Below, piece by piece: positions 1 through 10,150 of a DNA stretch of 63,592 bases (positions are counted from its first letter, which is position 1; every line of letters begins with the position of its first letter). The position numbers and the translations under genes are program-made. Origin of the DNA: Bacillota bacterium (lineage in GTDB: Bacteria; Bacillota; Sulfobacillia; JAIMAT01); assembly GCA_029960955.1 (NCBI GenBank), contig JASBVS010000003.1, forward strand, positions 70,194-133,785, given 5' to 3'. Below the pieces are notes generated by a model. That model was not told where the DNA came from. It saw only the letters and a list, made by a program, of their open reading frames with translations, and made no database searches.

Positions 1-1
1 C

Positions 2-154
2 GACGTGGTCGTCGACGCCCAGGAGAACGTCTTCCCCATGGTCCCCGCCGGCGCCGCGCTGGACGAGGTGCTCCTCGAAAATCCGGGGGGCCGCTCGCCA
101 CGCCCGGCGCAGGCCTCTCCCCGCCGGGCCGGAGTCGGCCAGCCCGCCGGGTGA
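2..154 (+). CDS. C-terminal end of an unidentified protein (partial)
   Basis: An open frame enters from the left edge and stops with TGA at 152-154, leaving 50 residues. The first half (DVVVDAQENVFPMVPAGAAL, then DEVLLE) looks like folded protein with an alternating hydrophobic strand. The last 20 residues are a Pro/Arg/Ala-rich tail typical of unstructured C-termini here. I do not recognise the family. Codon use (G/C at third positions) fits the neighbours, so it is probably a real gene end rather than chance. Confidence 0.55.
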   Translation, partial: DVVVDAQENVFPMVPAGAALDEVLLENPGGRSPRPAQASPRRAGVGQPAG

Positions 155-159
155 TCGTG

Positions 160-180
160 ACGGTAATAACCGTATAAAAT
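160..180 (+). promoter_or_regulatory. Putative promoter with overlapping inverted repeat
   Basis: ACGGT-AATA-ACCGT is a perfect dyad at 160-173. It runs directly into TATAAA (173-178), a good -10 hexamer, about 97 bp before the MFS start. A dyad abutting the -10 is the usual position for a repressor operator of a local efflux gene. No convincing -35 was found, and the regulator is not in the window. Confidence 0.45.
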
Positions 181-276
181 GGGATGTGCCGACCCGAGCG
201 GCGAGCCACGGCTCACCGCTCGGTTGCTTTTGGCGTTTCGGCGACGGGATCAAGAGCGACGAAAGGGGTGAACGGA

Positions 277-1587
277 GTGGGGATCGTCCGCCCCCGACGG
301 CGCTCGACGGGGGTGGGCGACCCGACCTTCTCCACGGCGACGGTGCGAGGCTTCTCGGGTGCCGTGCTGGCCACGGCGGTGGCCACCACGGTGGCGTTCA
401 TGGGCATCGGTGTGGTCGATCCGATCCTGGGCCTGATCGGCCAGGCCATCGGCGCCTCTCCCAGCCAGATCGAACTGCTCTTCACCAGCTACATCGCGGT
501 CATGGCCCTGGCCATGCTGGTGGCGGGCGCCCTGGCCACCCGCTGGGGAGGCCGGAAGACGCTCCTCGCGGGACTCATGCTGGTGGTCGTCTGTGCCACC
601 CTCTCGGGCCTCTCCAACGGGATCCCCATGCTGGCGGCGGCCCGCGCCGGCTGGGGACTGGGTAACGCGCTCTTCACGGCGACGGCGCTCTCGATCATGG
701 TCGGTTCGGCGGCCGGCTCGGTGGCCCGGGCGATCACGCTCTACGAGGCGGCCCTGGGACTGGGGATCGCGGCCGGTCCGCTGGTGGGCGGCTTCCTCGG
801 CGGGATCCGATGGCAGTATCCCTTCTTCGCCACCGCCCTGCTGATGGCGGGAGCAGCCGTGGCCGCCTGGCTGACCGTGCGCGAGCCTCCGCGGGAGGCG
901 CGGCGCGGGCTCGGCGACGTGGTCCGCGCCCTGGGCCACCGGGACGTGCTGACCAACGCGCTCCTCGGCCTGGCCTACTCCTACGGCTTCTTCACCATCA
1001 TGGCCTACTCGCCGCTGGCCCTGCGCCTGCGACCCCTGCCCCTGGGCCTCACCTTCTTCTTCTGGGGCCTCCTCCTGGCCTTCGGCTCGGTGGTGCTGGC
1101 CAACTGGCTGCGGCCGCGGGCGGGGACGACGCCGCTCCTGGCGGCGACGCTGACCGGCCTCGTGCTCGAGTTCGCCGGGCTCTGGCTGATCCGCTCCACC
1201 GGCTGGCTGCTGGTGCTGGTGGTCCTCTCCGGCCTCTTCTGCGGCCTCGGGAACGCCCTCTTCACCAGCCTGGCGATCGAGGTCTCGCCTTTCAGCCGCT
1301 CCGTCTCCTCGGGCTCCTACAACTTCCTGCGCTGGGCGGGGGCGGCGCTGGCGCCCGTGCTGAGCGGCTTCCTGGCCGAGCTCTTCGGGCCGCACCTGCC
1401 TTTCGCCGTCTCGGGCGCCCTGCTGCTGGTCGCCACGCTGGTGCTCCTCCGCATCCGCGGCCGCGTCGAGGCCGCGGTGGAGCGCTTCCGCCGGCAGGAG
1501 GAGGCGCGCTTCCAGGAGCTTCTGGGCGAACCCGCGGCCGGGTCGCAGGCGAGCCTGCCCGGCGCGAGCCCCGCGGCCAGGGGGTAA
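277..1587 (+). CDS. Major facilitator superfamily transporter, drug-efflux-like
   Basis: This is a 436-residue membrane protein with about 12 hydrophobic segments. The loop after TM2 carries an MFS motif A variant (AGALATRWGGRKT), and a second antiporter-like glycine-rich segment follows (AALGLGIAAGPLVGGFLGG). The family moves small molecules across the cytoplasmic membrane by proton exchange; the substrate cannot be read from sequence. I chose GTG 277 because AAAGGGGTGA lies 5 nt upstream; the frame stays open to ATG 184, but those extra residues are basic and unlike an MFS N-terminus. It stands alone behind its own promoter and is not part of the formate operon. Confidence 0.85.
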   Translation: MGIVRPRRRSTGVGDPTFSTATVRGFSGAVLATAVATTVAFMGIGVVDPILGLIGQAIGASPSQIELLFTSYIAVMALAMLVAGALATRWGGRKTLLAGLMLVVVCATLSGLSNGIPMLAAARAGWGLGNALFTATALSIMVGSAAGSVARAITLYEAALGLGIAAGPLVGGFLGGIRWQYPFFATALLMAGAAVAAWLTVREPPREARRGLGDVVRALGHRDVLTNALLGLAYSYGFFTIMAYSPLALRLRPLPLGLTFFFWGLLLAFGSVVLANWLRPRAGTTPLLAATLTGLVLEFAGLWLIRSTGWLLVLVVLSGLFCGLGNALFTSLAIEVSPFSRSVSSGSYNFLRWAGAALAPVLSGFLAELFGPHLPFAVSGALLLVATLVLLRIRGRVEAAVERFRRQEEARFQELLGEPAAGSQASLPGASPAARG

Positions 1588-1793
1588 CCCGCCTCCCGTC
1601 GACGCCTCCCGCCGGGCGCCCGGCAGCCGGCGCGGCGGCCGGCCTCCCCGGCCGAGCCTGCCCGCCCTGCCGGCGCGCGCCCGCCTCACCCTGCCTCCCG
1701 GCATGCGGGCACGGACGGTCAAGACCGCCCCCGCACCCTCTTCCCAGGGGCGACGCCACGCGGGCAGACGCCCGCGGCAGGGAGCCGCGAGCG
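1588..1793. other. Non-coding stretch after the MFS gene
   Basis: No credible gene is seen between the MFS stop and the promoter region of the formate operon. Open frames in both strands are arginine/proline-rich shadows without ribosome binding sites. Confidence 0.5.
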
Positions 1794-1834
1794 TTGACGC
1801 CGGTCTTAGTCAAGGTTTAGACAATATTTATAGT
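1794..1834 (+). promoter_or_regulatory. Putative promoter of the formate operon
   Basis: A sharp AT-rich island in otherwise GC-rich DNA contains TATAGT (1829-1834) as the probable -10. The matching -35 position (TTAGTC, 1806-1811) is weak; TTGACG at 1794 is a better hexamer but badly spaced. AGAC and GTCT half-sites flank the -10, which suggests a bound activator or repressor. Transcription from here leaves about 120 nt of leader before fdhA. Confidence 0.45.
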
Positions 1835-1838
1835 CTGT

Positions 1839-1884
1839 GACGCCCGGTTCCCGGGGCCGGGGAAGAGCCGGGCCCCGGGGCGTC
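1839..1884 (+). other. Stem-loop in the leader of the formate operon
   Basis: GACGCC (1839-1844) pairs with GGCGTC (1879-1884), and CCGGGGCC (1851-1858) pairs with GGCCCCGG (1871-1878). Together they form a long interrupted hairpin starting at the predicted transcript 5' end. It could be a stabilising or regulatory leader structure. I could not match it to the molybdenum-cofactor riboswitch or another class I know. Confidence 0.4.
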
Positions 1885-1959
1885 GGCTCCCGCCCCGCGG
1901 CCGGGCAGGGCCGGCCGCCACGGCCGGCACGCCGAAAAAGGGGAGGGAAGAGGACGGCC

Positions 1960-5013
<3,054 letters not shown>

Positions 5014-5018
5014 AGGCG

Positions 5019-5540
5019 ATGGCCGAGCCCGTCGACCTGGTGGAGCGACGCCGCGCCGGAGCCGAGGAGGAGGCCGAGCTCTCGCTGGAGCGGCTGGCCT
5101 TCGAGGTGGCGCGTCACGAGGAAGCGATCCGCGAGGCGCTCCGCCTGCTCCAGGCGCTCCACGACCACGGTTGGCTCCGTCTGGCCGCGGCGCTCCTCGA
5201 GAACGGCGACCGGGTGGCCGCGCGCGGCCTGGAGGAGCTGGCTCGCCCGCGGAACCTGCGCGCCCTGCGCAACCTGGTCGCGATCGCCGGCACCCTCAGC
5301 CGCGTCGAGCCCGCGCAGGTGGAGCGGCTGAGCGGCGGCCTGGCGCCCGCGCTGCAGGCGGCCGCCGACCGCCTGGAGGCGGGCGAGCCGGTCGGCCTCC
5401 TGGGTCTGGCCCGGCAGGCGCGCGAGCCGGCGGTCAACCGCGGCCTGCAGGCGCTCCTGGCCGCGCTGGCCGCCTTCGGCCGGGCGGCCGGCGAGGGTCT
5501 CCAGGCCGCGCCGCGAGCGGAGGCGGCCCGCCATGGCTAG
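5019..5540 (+). CDS. DUF1641 protein (YjgD/YrhD family)
   Basis: A 173-residue, alpha-helical, Leu/Ala/Arg-rich soluble protein. It matches the DUF1641 family, whose genes regularly sit directly after YjgC-type formate dehydrogenases in Bacillota; the biochemical role is unknown, and an accessory or electron-transfer partner role is inferred from that linkage. GGGAGGTGA, which also contains the fdhA stop codon, serves as ribosome binding site for ATG 5019, so translation is coupled to fdhA. Its end overlaps fdhD by 8 nt. Confidence 0.75.
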   Translation: MAEPVDLVERRRAGAEEEAELSLERLAFEVARHEEAIREALRLLQALHDHGWLRLAAALLENGDRVAARGLEELARPRNLRALRNLVAIAGTLSRVEPAQVERLSGGLAPALQAAADRLEAGEPVGLLGLARQAREPAVNRGLQALLAALAAFGRAAGEGLQAAPRAEAARHG

Positions 5541-6483
5541 GCGGGCCGTCCGCCGCCTCGTCCTGGGCCTGCGGCTGGCCGGCGGCGCGGGCGAGGCGGT
5601 GCGGGAGTTGCGCCGCTTCGAAGACGAGCTGGCCGCCGAGGAGCCGCTGGAGATCCGGCTGGTGCGGGGGAGTCTCGGGGAGCGCCAGGCCGTCGCCACC
5701 ATCCTCCGCACCCCGGGCGACGACTTCGCGCTGGCGGCGGGCTTCCTTTGCAGCGAGGGGGTCCTGGCGGAGCGCGGCCAGGTGGCGCGGATCACCTACT
5801 GCGTCGACCCGGAGCTGGACGAGGAGCAGCGGTACAACGTCGTCAACGTCTGGCTCCGGTCCGGCGTCGAGCCGAACCTCGCCGCGGAGCGCCGCTTCCT
5901 CGTCAGCTCGGCCTGCGGCGCCTGCGGCAAGGGCTCCATCGAGCAGCTCCGGGCCCGCGGCCTCTGCCCGCTGCCCAGCCGCCCCGGGGCCCTGCTGCCG
6001 GTCGACCTCCTGGCGGCGCTGCCCGGGCGGTTGCGGGCGGTCCAGCGGCTCTTCGACCGGACGGGCGGGCTCCACGCGGCCGGCCTCTTCGACGGCGAAG
6101 GGCGCCTGCTGGCGGCGGCGGAGGACGTCGGCCGGCACAACGCCGTCGACAAGGTGATCGGGCGGCTCTGGCTGGAGGGGCGCCTGCCCCTGCGAGGGGA
6201 CCGGCCTGCGGTGCTCCAGGTCTCCGGCCGGGCCGGCTTCGAGATCGTGCAGAAGGCCGCCGTGGTGGGCATCCCGGTGGTCGCCTCGGTCTCGGCGCCG
6301 TCCAGTCTCGCCGTGGAGACGGCCGAGGCGTTCGGCATCACCCTGGTCGGCTTCTCGCGCGGCGACCGGCTCAACGTCTACACCCACCCGGAGCGGGTGA
6401 GGCTCGGCGGCACCTCCGTCGACGGCCTGGCCAGCCGGGCCGAGGCGACTCCGGACGCGGCCGGGCTCGCGGCCAGCCTCTGA
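5533..6483 (+). CDS. fdhD: FdhD, sulfurtransferase for formate dehydrogenase activation
   Basis: FdhD transfers sulfur from the cysteine desulfurase to the Mo cofactor before its insertion into formate dehydrogenase. The 316-residue length fits the family. The catalytic CxxC loop is visible as SSACGACGKGSIEQL near residue 125, and the conserved AAEDVGRHNAVDKVIG and VLQVSGRAGFEIVQKAA segments follow. ATG 5533 overlaps the DUF1641 stop (ATGGCTAG), so it is translationally coupled. Its presence supports a molybdopterin-sulfide formate dehydrogenase upstream. Confidence 0.95.
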   Translation: MARRAVRRLVLGLRLAGGAGEAVRELRRFEDELAAEEPLEIRLVRGSLGERQAVATILRTPGDDFALAAGFLCSEGVLAERGQVARITYCVDPELDEEQRYNVVNVWLRSGVEPNLAAERRFLVSSACGACGKGSIEQLRARGLCPLPSRPGALLPVDLLAALPGRLRAVQRLFDRTGGLHAAGLFDGEGRLLAAAEDVGRHNAVDKVIGRLWLEGRLPLRGDRPAVLQVSGRAGFEIVQKAAVVGIPVVASVSAPSSLAVETAEAFGITLVGFSRGDRLNVYTHPERVRLGGTSVDGLASRAEATPDAAGLAASL

Positions 6484-6541
6484 ACCCGGCGGGGGCCGCG
6501 GGTCCGGAGCCGAGGTGTGCGAGGAAGGAGAGGAGCGAAGG

Positions 6542-7381
6542 ATGAGCGGGTTCAAGTCGCCGGCGGAGATCGCCCGGGCCGCCAGCGAGGCGGGCGCCGG
6601 CAAGACGCGGCTCTCCGTCGGCCAGCTGCTGGTCCTGGGCTTTCTGGCAGGCGCCTTCATCGCCATCGGGGGGCTTCTCGACATCCGCGTGACGGCGGGT
6701 CTTCCGAAGGACGTCTGGGGAACCTTCGCGAGCTTCCTGGGCGCCGCGGTCTTCCCCGTCGGCCTGGTCCTGGTCGTCGTGGCCGGCGCGGAGCTCCTGA
6801 CCGGGAACATGGCGGTGGTGCCCATCGCGGTCCACGCCGGCCGCGCCAGCTGGCGGGGACTGGTCTACAACTGGTTCTGGGTGCTGATCGGCAACTTCCT
6901 GGGTTCGCTCTTCGTCGCCTACGTCTTCGGCGTCGTGGCCGGCCTTCTGACGGCCGACCCGTACCGCACGGCCGTCATCGGCCTGGGCGTGGCCAAGGTG
7001 AAGCTCAGCTTCCCGGCCACCGTCGCCTCGGGGATCGGCTGCAACTGGCTGGTGGCCCTGGCCGTCTGGCTGGCGCTGGGCTCGGAGGACGTGGTCAGCA
7101 AGATCCTCGGCATCTGGTTCCCCATCATGGCCTTCGTCGGCATCGGCTTCCAGCACGTGGTCGCCAACATGTTCTTCGTCCCGGCCGCGCTCTTCGTCGG
7201 CGCGCCCTACGGCTGGGCACAGGTCTTCGAGGAGCTGGCCGGCTCCTTCGTGGGCAACCTGATCGGCGCCTGGCTCTTCGTGGCGCTGGCCTACTGGTAC
7301 GTCTACCTGCGCCAGCCGGCCGCGGAACGGGCGGTCTCCGGCGTGGAGCTGGCACCGGCCGCGCGGACCGCGCAGGAGTAG
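6542..7381 (+). CDS. Formate/nitrite transporter (FNT channel)
   Basis: A 279-residue protein of the FNT family, pentameric channels that pass formate, nitrite or related monovalent anions. Six hydrophobic segments are visible. Family landmarks include LTGNMAVV after TM2, the polar central-loop segment ATVASGIGCNWLVALAVWLA, and FQHVVANMFFVP in TM5. ATG 6542 follows a long purine-rich AGGAAGGAGAGGAG site. Coming last in the formate operon, it most likely imports formate for the dehydrogenase or exports it. The gene is followed by a perfect GC hairpin before the convergent neighbour. Confidence 0.92.
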   Translation: MSGFKSPAEIARAASEAGAGKTRLSVGQLLVLGFLAGAFIAIGGLLDIRVTAGLPKDVWGTFASFLGAAVFPVGLVLVVVAGAELLTGNMAVVPIAVHAGRASWRGLVYNWFWVLIGNFLGSLFVAYVFGVVAGLLTADPYRTAVIGLGVAKVKLSFPATVASGIGCNWLVALAVWLALGSEDVVSKILGIWFPIMAFVGIGFQHVVANMFFVPAALFVGAPYGWAQVFEELAGSFVGNLIGAWLFVALAYWYVYLRQPAAERAVSGVELAPAARTAQE

Positions 7382-7391
7382 AAGTAGACCC

Positions 7392-7427
7392 CGGGGCGGG
7401 GGCCGGGCCGGGCGGCTCCCCGCCCCG
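7392..7427. terminator. GC hairpin between convergent genes
   Basis: CGGGGCGGGG (7392-7401) and CCCCGCCCCG (7418-7427) form a perfect 10-bp stem with a 16-nt loop, between the formate channel stop and the stop of the minus-strand fusion gene. There is no T-run on either side, so termination efficiency is uncertain, but the placement suits a bidirectional terminator. Confidence 0.5.
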
Positions 7428-7488
7428 TCGCGCCCCGGGCGCCCCCTCGCCCCCCCGCGGCCTCGCCCGCCCGGCGGGGCGCTCCCTC

Positions 7489-10008
7489 TCAGCCGGAGAG
7501 CCGGGCCGCCCCGAGCTCGGCGTTGGCGGCGACGGTCTCGGCCAGCTGCCGCGCCTGGTAGGCGAGCATGTCGGCCACGTGGGGGAAGCGCGGGTGCGTG
7601 CGCACGGGGCCGCGAAGGTAGAGGCCGCCCTGCCGGCGGAGCGCACCCCGCTGGACCATGTTGCGCAGCGCGGCGCGGACCGGCCGCCCCGGCCCGCCGC
7701 GCAGGGCCGGCGCCAGCACCACGCCCGCCGGCAGCCGGCGCAGCCGCGCCTCCACGCCCGCCAGCGCCTCGGCCTCCGTGAAGGCGAAGGCTCCCGGGAG
7801 CTCCCCGGCCGCCTCGCCCGCCTCCGTCGCCCGCCGGCGCCGCTCCGCGGCCTGCTCCGCCTCCCTCTCCAGCAGCCAGTCCGCCAGCAGCTGCGTCGCC
7901 GTCACCGGCCGCGAGGCGGCCAGGGCCAGGCCCGCCGGCTCCCCGGCGGCGACGCGGCGCAGGCGGACGAAGATCCCGAGCCGCCGGCCACAGTACGGGT
8001 CGTAGCTGACGGCCGCCACCCAGGTCGTCTCCGCCAGCGGCTCGAGCCGCGCCAGCGACTCGCGCAGGCGTCCCAGCCGGCCGTCCGGGCTGAAGCGCCC
8101 CTCCGGCGTCAGGTAGAGCGTCGCCCCGCGGCGGAGGAGTCGCTCCAGGTCGGCCATCTGCGCCTCGATCCGCCGCCGCGTCGCCTCCCGCGCCTCGCTG
8201 CGGAAGGGCTCGCAGAGCGCCGCCGGCGAGCTCTCCGCCATCGCCGCGCGGAAGAGCCGGGGCGTCCAGAGCCGGTCGAGGCCGCGGCCGCGGAGCTCGG
8301 CGGGCGGCAGCCCCGACCGCTCGGCCAGGCGCTCCAGCACCCGCGGCCGGAAGACCTCGCCCAGCGGGAGCGGGCCGTGCCGCCGCATCACCTCCAGCGC
8401 CAGGCTGAGGAGTGGCCGGCCCAGCGGCTGGTTCTCGATCGGCCGGATACCCAGCGCCCGGAAGAGCCGGCTCCAGTCGGAGCGGCGCAGGAGCGGCTCC
8501 AGCCACCAGGGAGCCCGCCCGGCCAGGAAGCCCGGCTCGAACATCCGCTCCGAGCCGGCGCTGAAGACCGGGTCCCGCCAGGGACCCGCCCGCATCAGGT
8601 GGCCGGCGACGACCAGGCTGTCGAGGTCGTGCTGGTGGTTGGCGATGACCAGCGTGGCGCCGCGCCGGCGCGGCAGCCGGCCCTCGACCGCCACGCGACA
8701 GGTGAGGAAGAGGTAGGCGGGGACCACCGCGGCCGCCAGCAGGCGGACCGGCAGCCAGCGAAGCGGGCTGAGCGGCCGCGCGCCGACGCGGAGCACCACC
8801 AGCGAACCGGCGGCCAGGAAGAGGCTGCTGGCCAGGAAGAGCAGCCGGTACCCCGCGGCGGGATCGGCGCCGCCCAGGGCCAGGAGGCTGCCGCCCAGCG
8901 CGGGCGCCAGCAGGAGCGGCAGGTTGGCCGCGAGACCCCAGAAGCCGAGATCGCGCGCCAGGTGCAGCCGCTCCGGCAGCGTGTCGACGCCCAGCGCCCA
9001 GTCCACCGCCAGGAAGGCGCCCAGCCCGACCCCGAAGGCCAGCGCGAAGAGCGGCAGCCAGCGAGGCGCGGGGAGGAGCGCAAGGCCGGCGGCGGCGAGC
9101 GCCATGGGCAGGCCGGCCAGGGCGAGGAGCCGCTTCCGCTCGCGCCGGTCCGAGCAGGAGCCCAGCAGCAGGCTGGAGGCGGCCGCGGCCAGGACGGCGA
9201 CGACCGCCGCCGACGCGGTGCCGCGCGAGGGGCTGGCCAGGCCGACCACTTCCTGGAAGTAGCCGAAGACGAAGAACATGAGCAGGTCGACGCCCAGCAT
9301 GACCAGGAAGCGGCCGAGCCACGTCACCCGGAAGTCGTGGCGGAGCCCCGCCGCCGACTCGCTCTCCGCGGGCGCGGTCGCCGCCTCGGGCTCCGCTTCC
9401 TGCACGCCGCTCCAGGTGACGAAGGCGCCCAGAAGGATGAGGACGAGCATCCACTCCAGGGCCGGGCGCTCGCCGAGGAGCGCCGCCGAGGCCAGTCCGG
9501 CGACCGTGCCCAGGAGGCTGGCGGCGCCCGCGTAGCCCGAGGCCGCGCCCCGGACGGCGGGCGGGACGCGCTCCGGCCAGAAGGCCTGGTAGGCGGCGAG
9601 GCTGGCGCTCTCGCCCAGCGTCGCCAGCCAGAAGCCGGCGGCGAAGCGGCCCAGGTCGGCGGCGTCGAGGAGCAGGACCAGCCCGACGGCGTCGACACCC
9701 GCACCGGCGAGGAGGAGCGGCTTGCGCGAGCCGCCGCGGGCGCGCACCCGGTCGGAGTAGAGGCCCGCCAGCGGCAGACAGAGCAGGCGGACGGCGGCCG
9801 CCATCGTGGCCAGCCGCGCCAGGTCGGCCGTCTCGCGGGAAGGCGCCAGCCGGCTGAGCGCCAGCGGCAGAAGAATGGTGAGGAGCGCGGCCTCCTGGAA
9901 GCCGAGGCCGAACCAGTAGACGGCGAGGCGGATCTGGTTGGGAAGCGTCGGGTTCCAGGCGGTCGCCCGGCCCGGCGCCTCGCCCGGATTGCGGGAGGCT
10001 GCACTCAC
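7489..10008 (-). CDS. MFS transporter fused to a PlsC-type acyltransferase
   Basis: 839 residues. Residues 1 to about 415 form an MFS transporter with about 12 membrane segments. Residues about 430-740 are a phospholipid/lysophospholipid acyltransferase-like domain with the HX4D motif (ANHQHDLD: H458, D463) and a later TPEGRF motif (near E636) corresponding to the substrate-binding EGTR block. The last 100 residues are a helical tail. The architecture recalls the LplT-Aas pair of enterobacteria (lysophospholipid flipping plus reacylation), but here an acyltransferase is joined directly and no acyl-ACP synthetase domain is seen. A role in membrane lipid turnover is inferred. GTG 10008 follows GGTGAGGAAGG closely. 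Confidence 0.75.
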   Translation of the reverse strand: MSAASRNPGEAPGRATAWNPTLPNQIRLAVYWFGLGFQEAALLTILLPLALSRLAPSRETADLARLATMAAAVRLLCLPLAGLYSDRVRARGGSRKPLLLAGAGVDAVGLVLLLDAADLGRFAAGFWLATLGESASLAAYQAFWPERVPPAVRGAASGYAGAASLLGTVAGLASAALLGERPALEWMLVLILLGAFVTWSGVQEAEPEAATAPAESESAAGLRHDFRVTWLGRFLVMLGVDLLMFFVFGYFQEVVGLASPSRGTASAAVVAVLAAAASSLLLGSCSDRRERKRLLALAGLPMALAAAGLALLPAPRWLPLFALAFGVGLGAFLAVDWALGVDTLPERLHLARDLGFWGLAANLPLLLAPALGGSLLALGGADPAAGYRLLFLASSLFLAAGSLVVLRVGARPLSPLRWLPVRLLAAAVVPAYLFLTCRVAVEGRLPRRRGATLVIANHQHDLDSLVVAGHLMRAGPWRDPVFSAGSERMFEPGFLAGRAPWWLEPLLRRSDWSRLFRALGIRPIENQPLGRPLLSLALEVMRRHGPLPLGEVFRPRVLERLAERSGLPPAELRGRGLDRLWTPRLFRAAMAESSPAALCEPFRSEAREATRRRIEAQMADLERLLRRGATLYLTPEGRFSPDGRLGRLRESLARLEPLAETTWVAAVSYDPYCGRRLGIFVRLRRVAAGEPAGLALAASRPVTATQLLADWLLEREAEQAAERRRRATEAGEAAGELPGAFAFTEAEALAGVEARLRRLPAGVVLAPALRGGPGRPVRAALRNMVQRGALRRQGGLYLRGPVRTHPRFPHVADMLAYQARQLAETVAANAELGAARLSG

Positions 10009-10096
10009 CCTTCCTCACCCCCACGCCTGGAGCTCGCCTCTCTCCCGCTTCCTTCCTGCCCCCCTTCGATGGTACGCCCGGGCGAAAGGCAAGTCT

Positions 10097-10120
10097 GCCC
10101 CCGGGGTTCTCCCCGGGGGC
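10097..10120 (-). terminator. Hairpin downstream of the SLH protein gene
   Basis: GCCCCCGGGG-TTCT-CCCCGGGGGC is a perfect 10-bp stem with a 4-nt loop, 30 bp past the stop of the minus-strand SLH gene and before the next minus-strand gene. No U-tract follows, so it is called on shape and position. Confidence 0.5.
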
Positions 10121-10150
10121 GGGCGAGGGGCGCCTTCTCCAGGGTTCGGC

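Noticed and set aside
1836..1851. CRP-like site in the formate operon promoter
   Set aside because: TGTGA is present at 1836-1840 but the partner half after 6 bp does not match TCACA.
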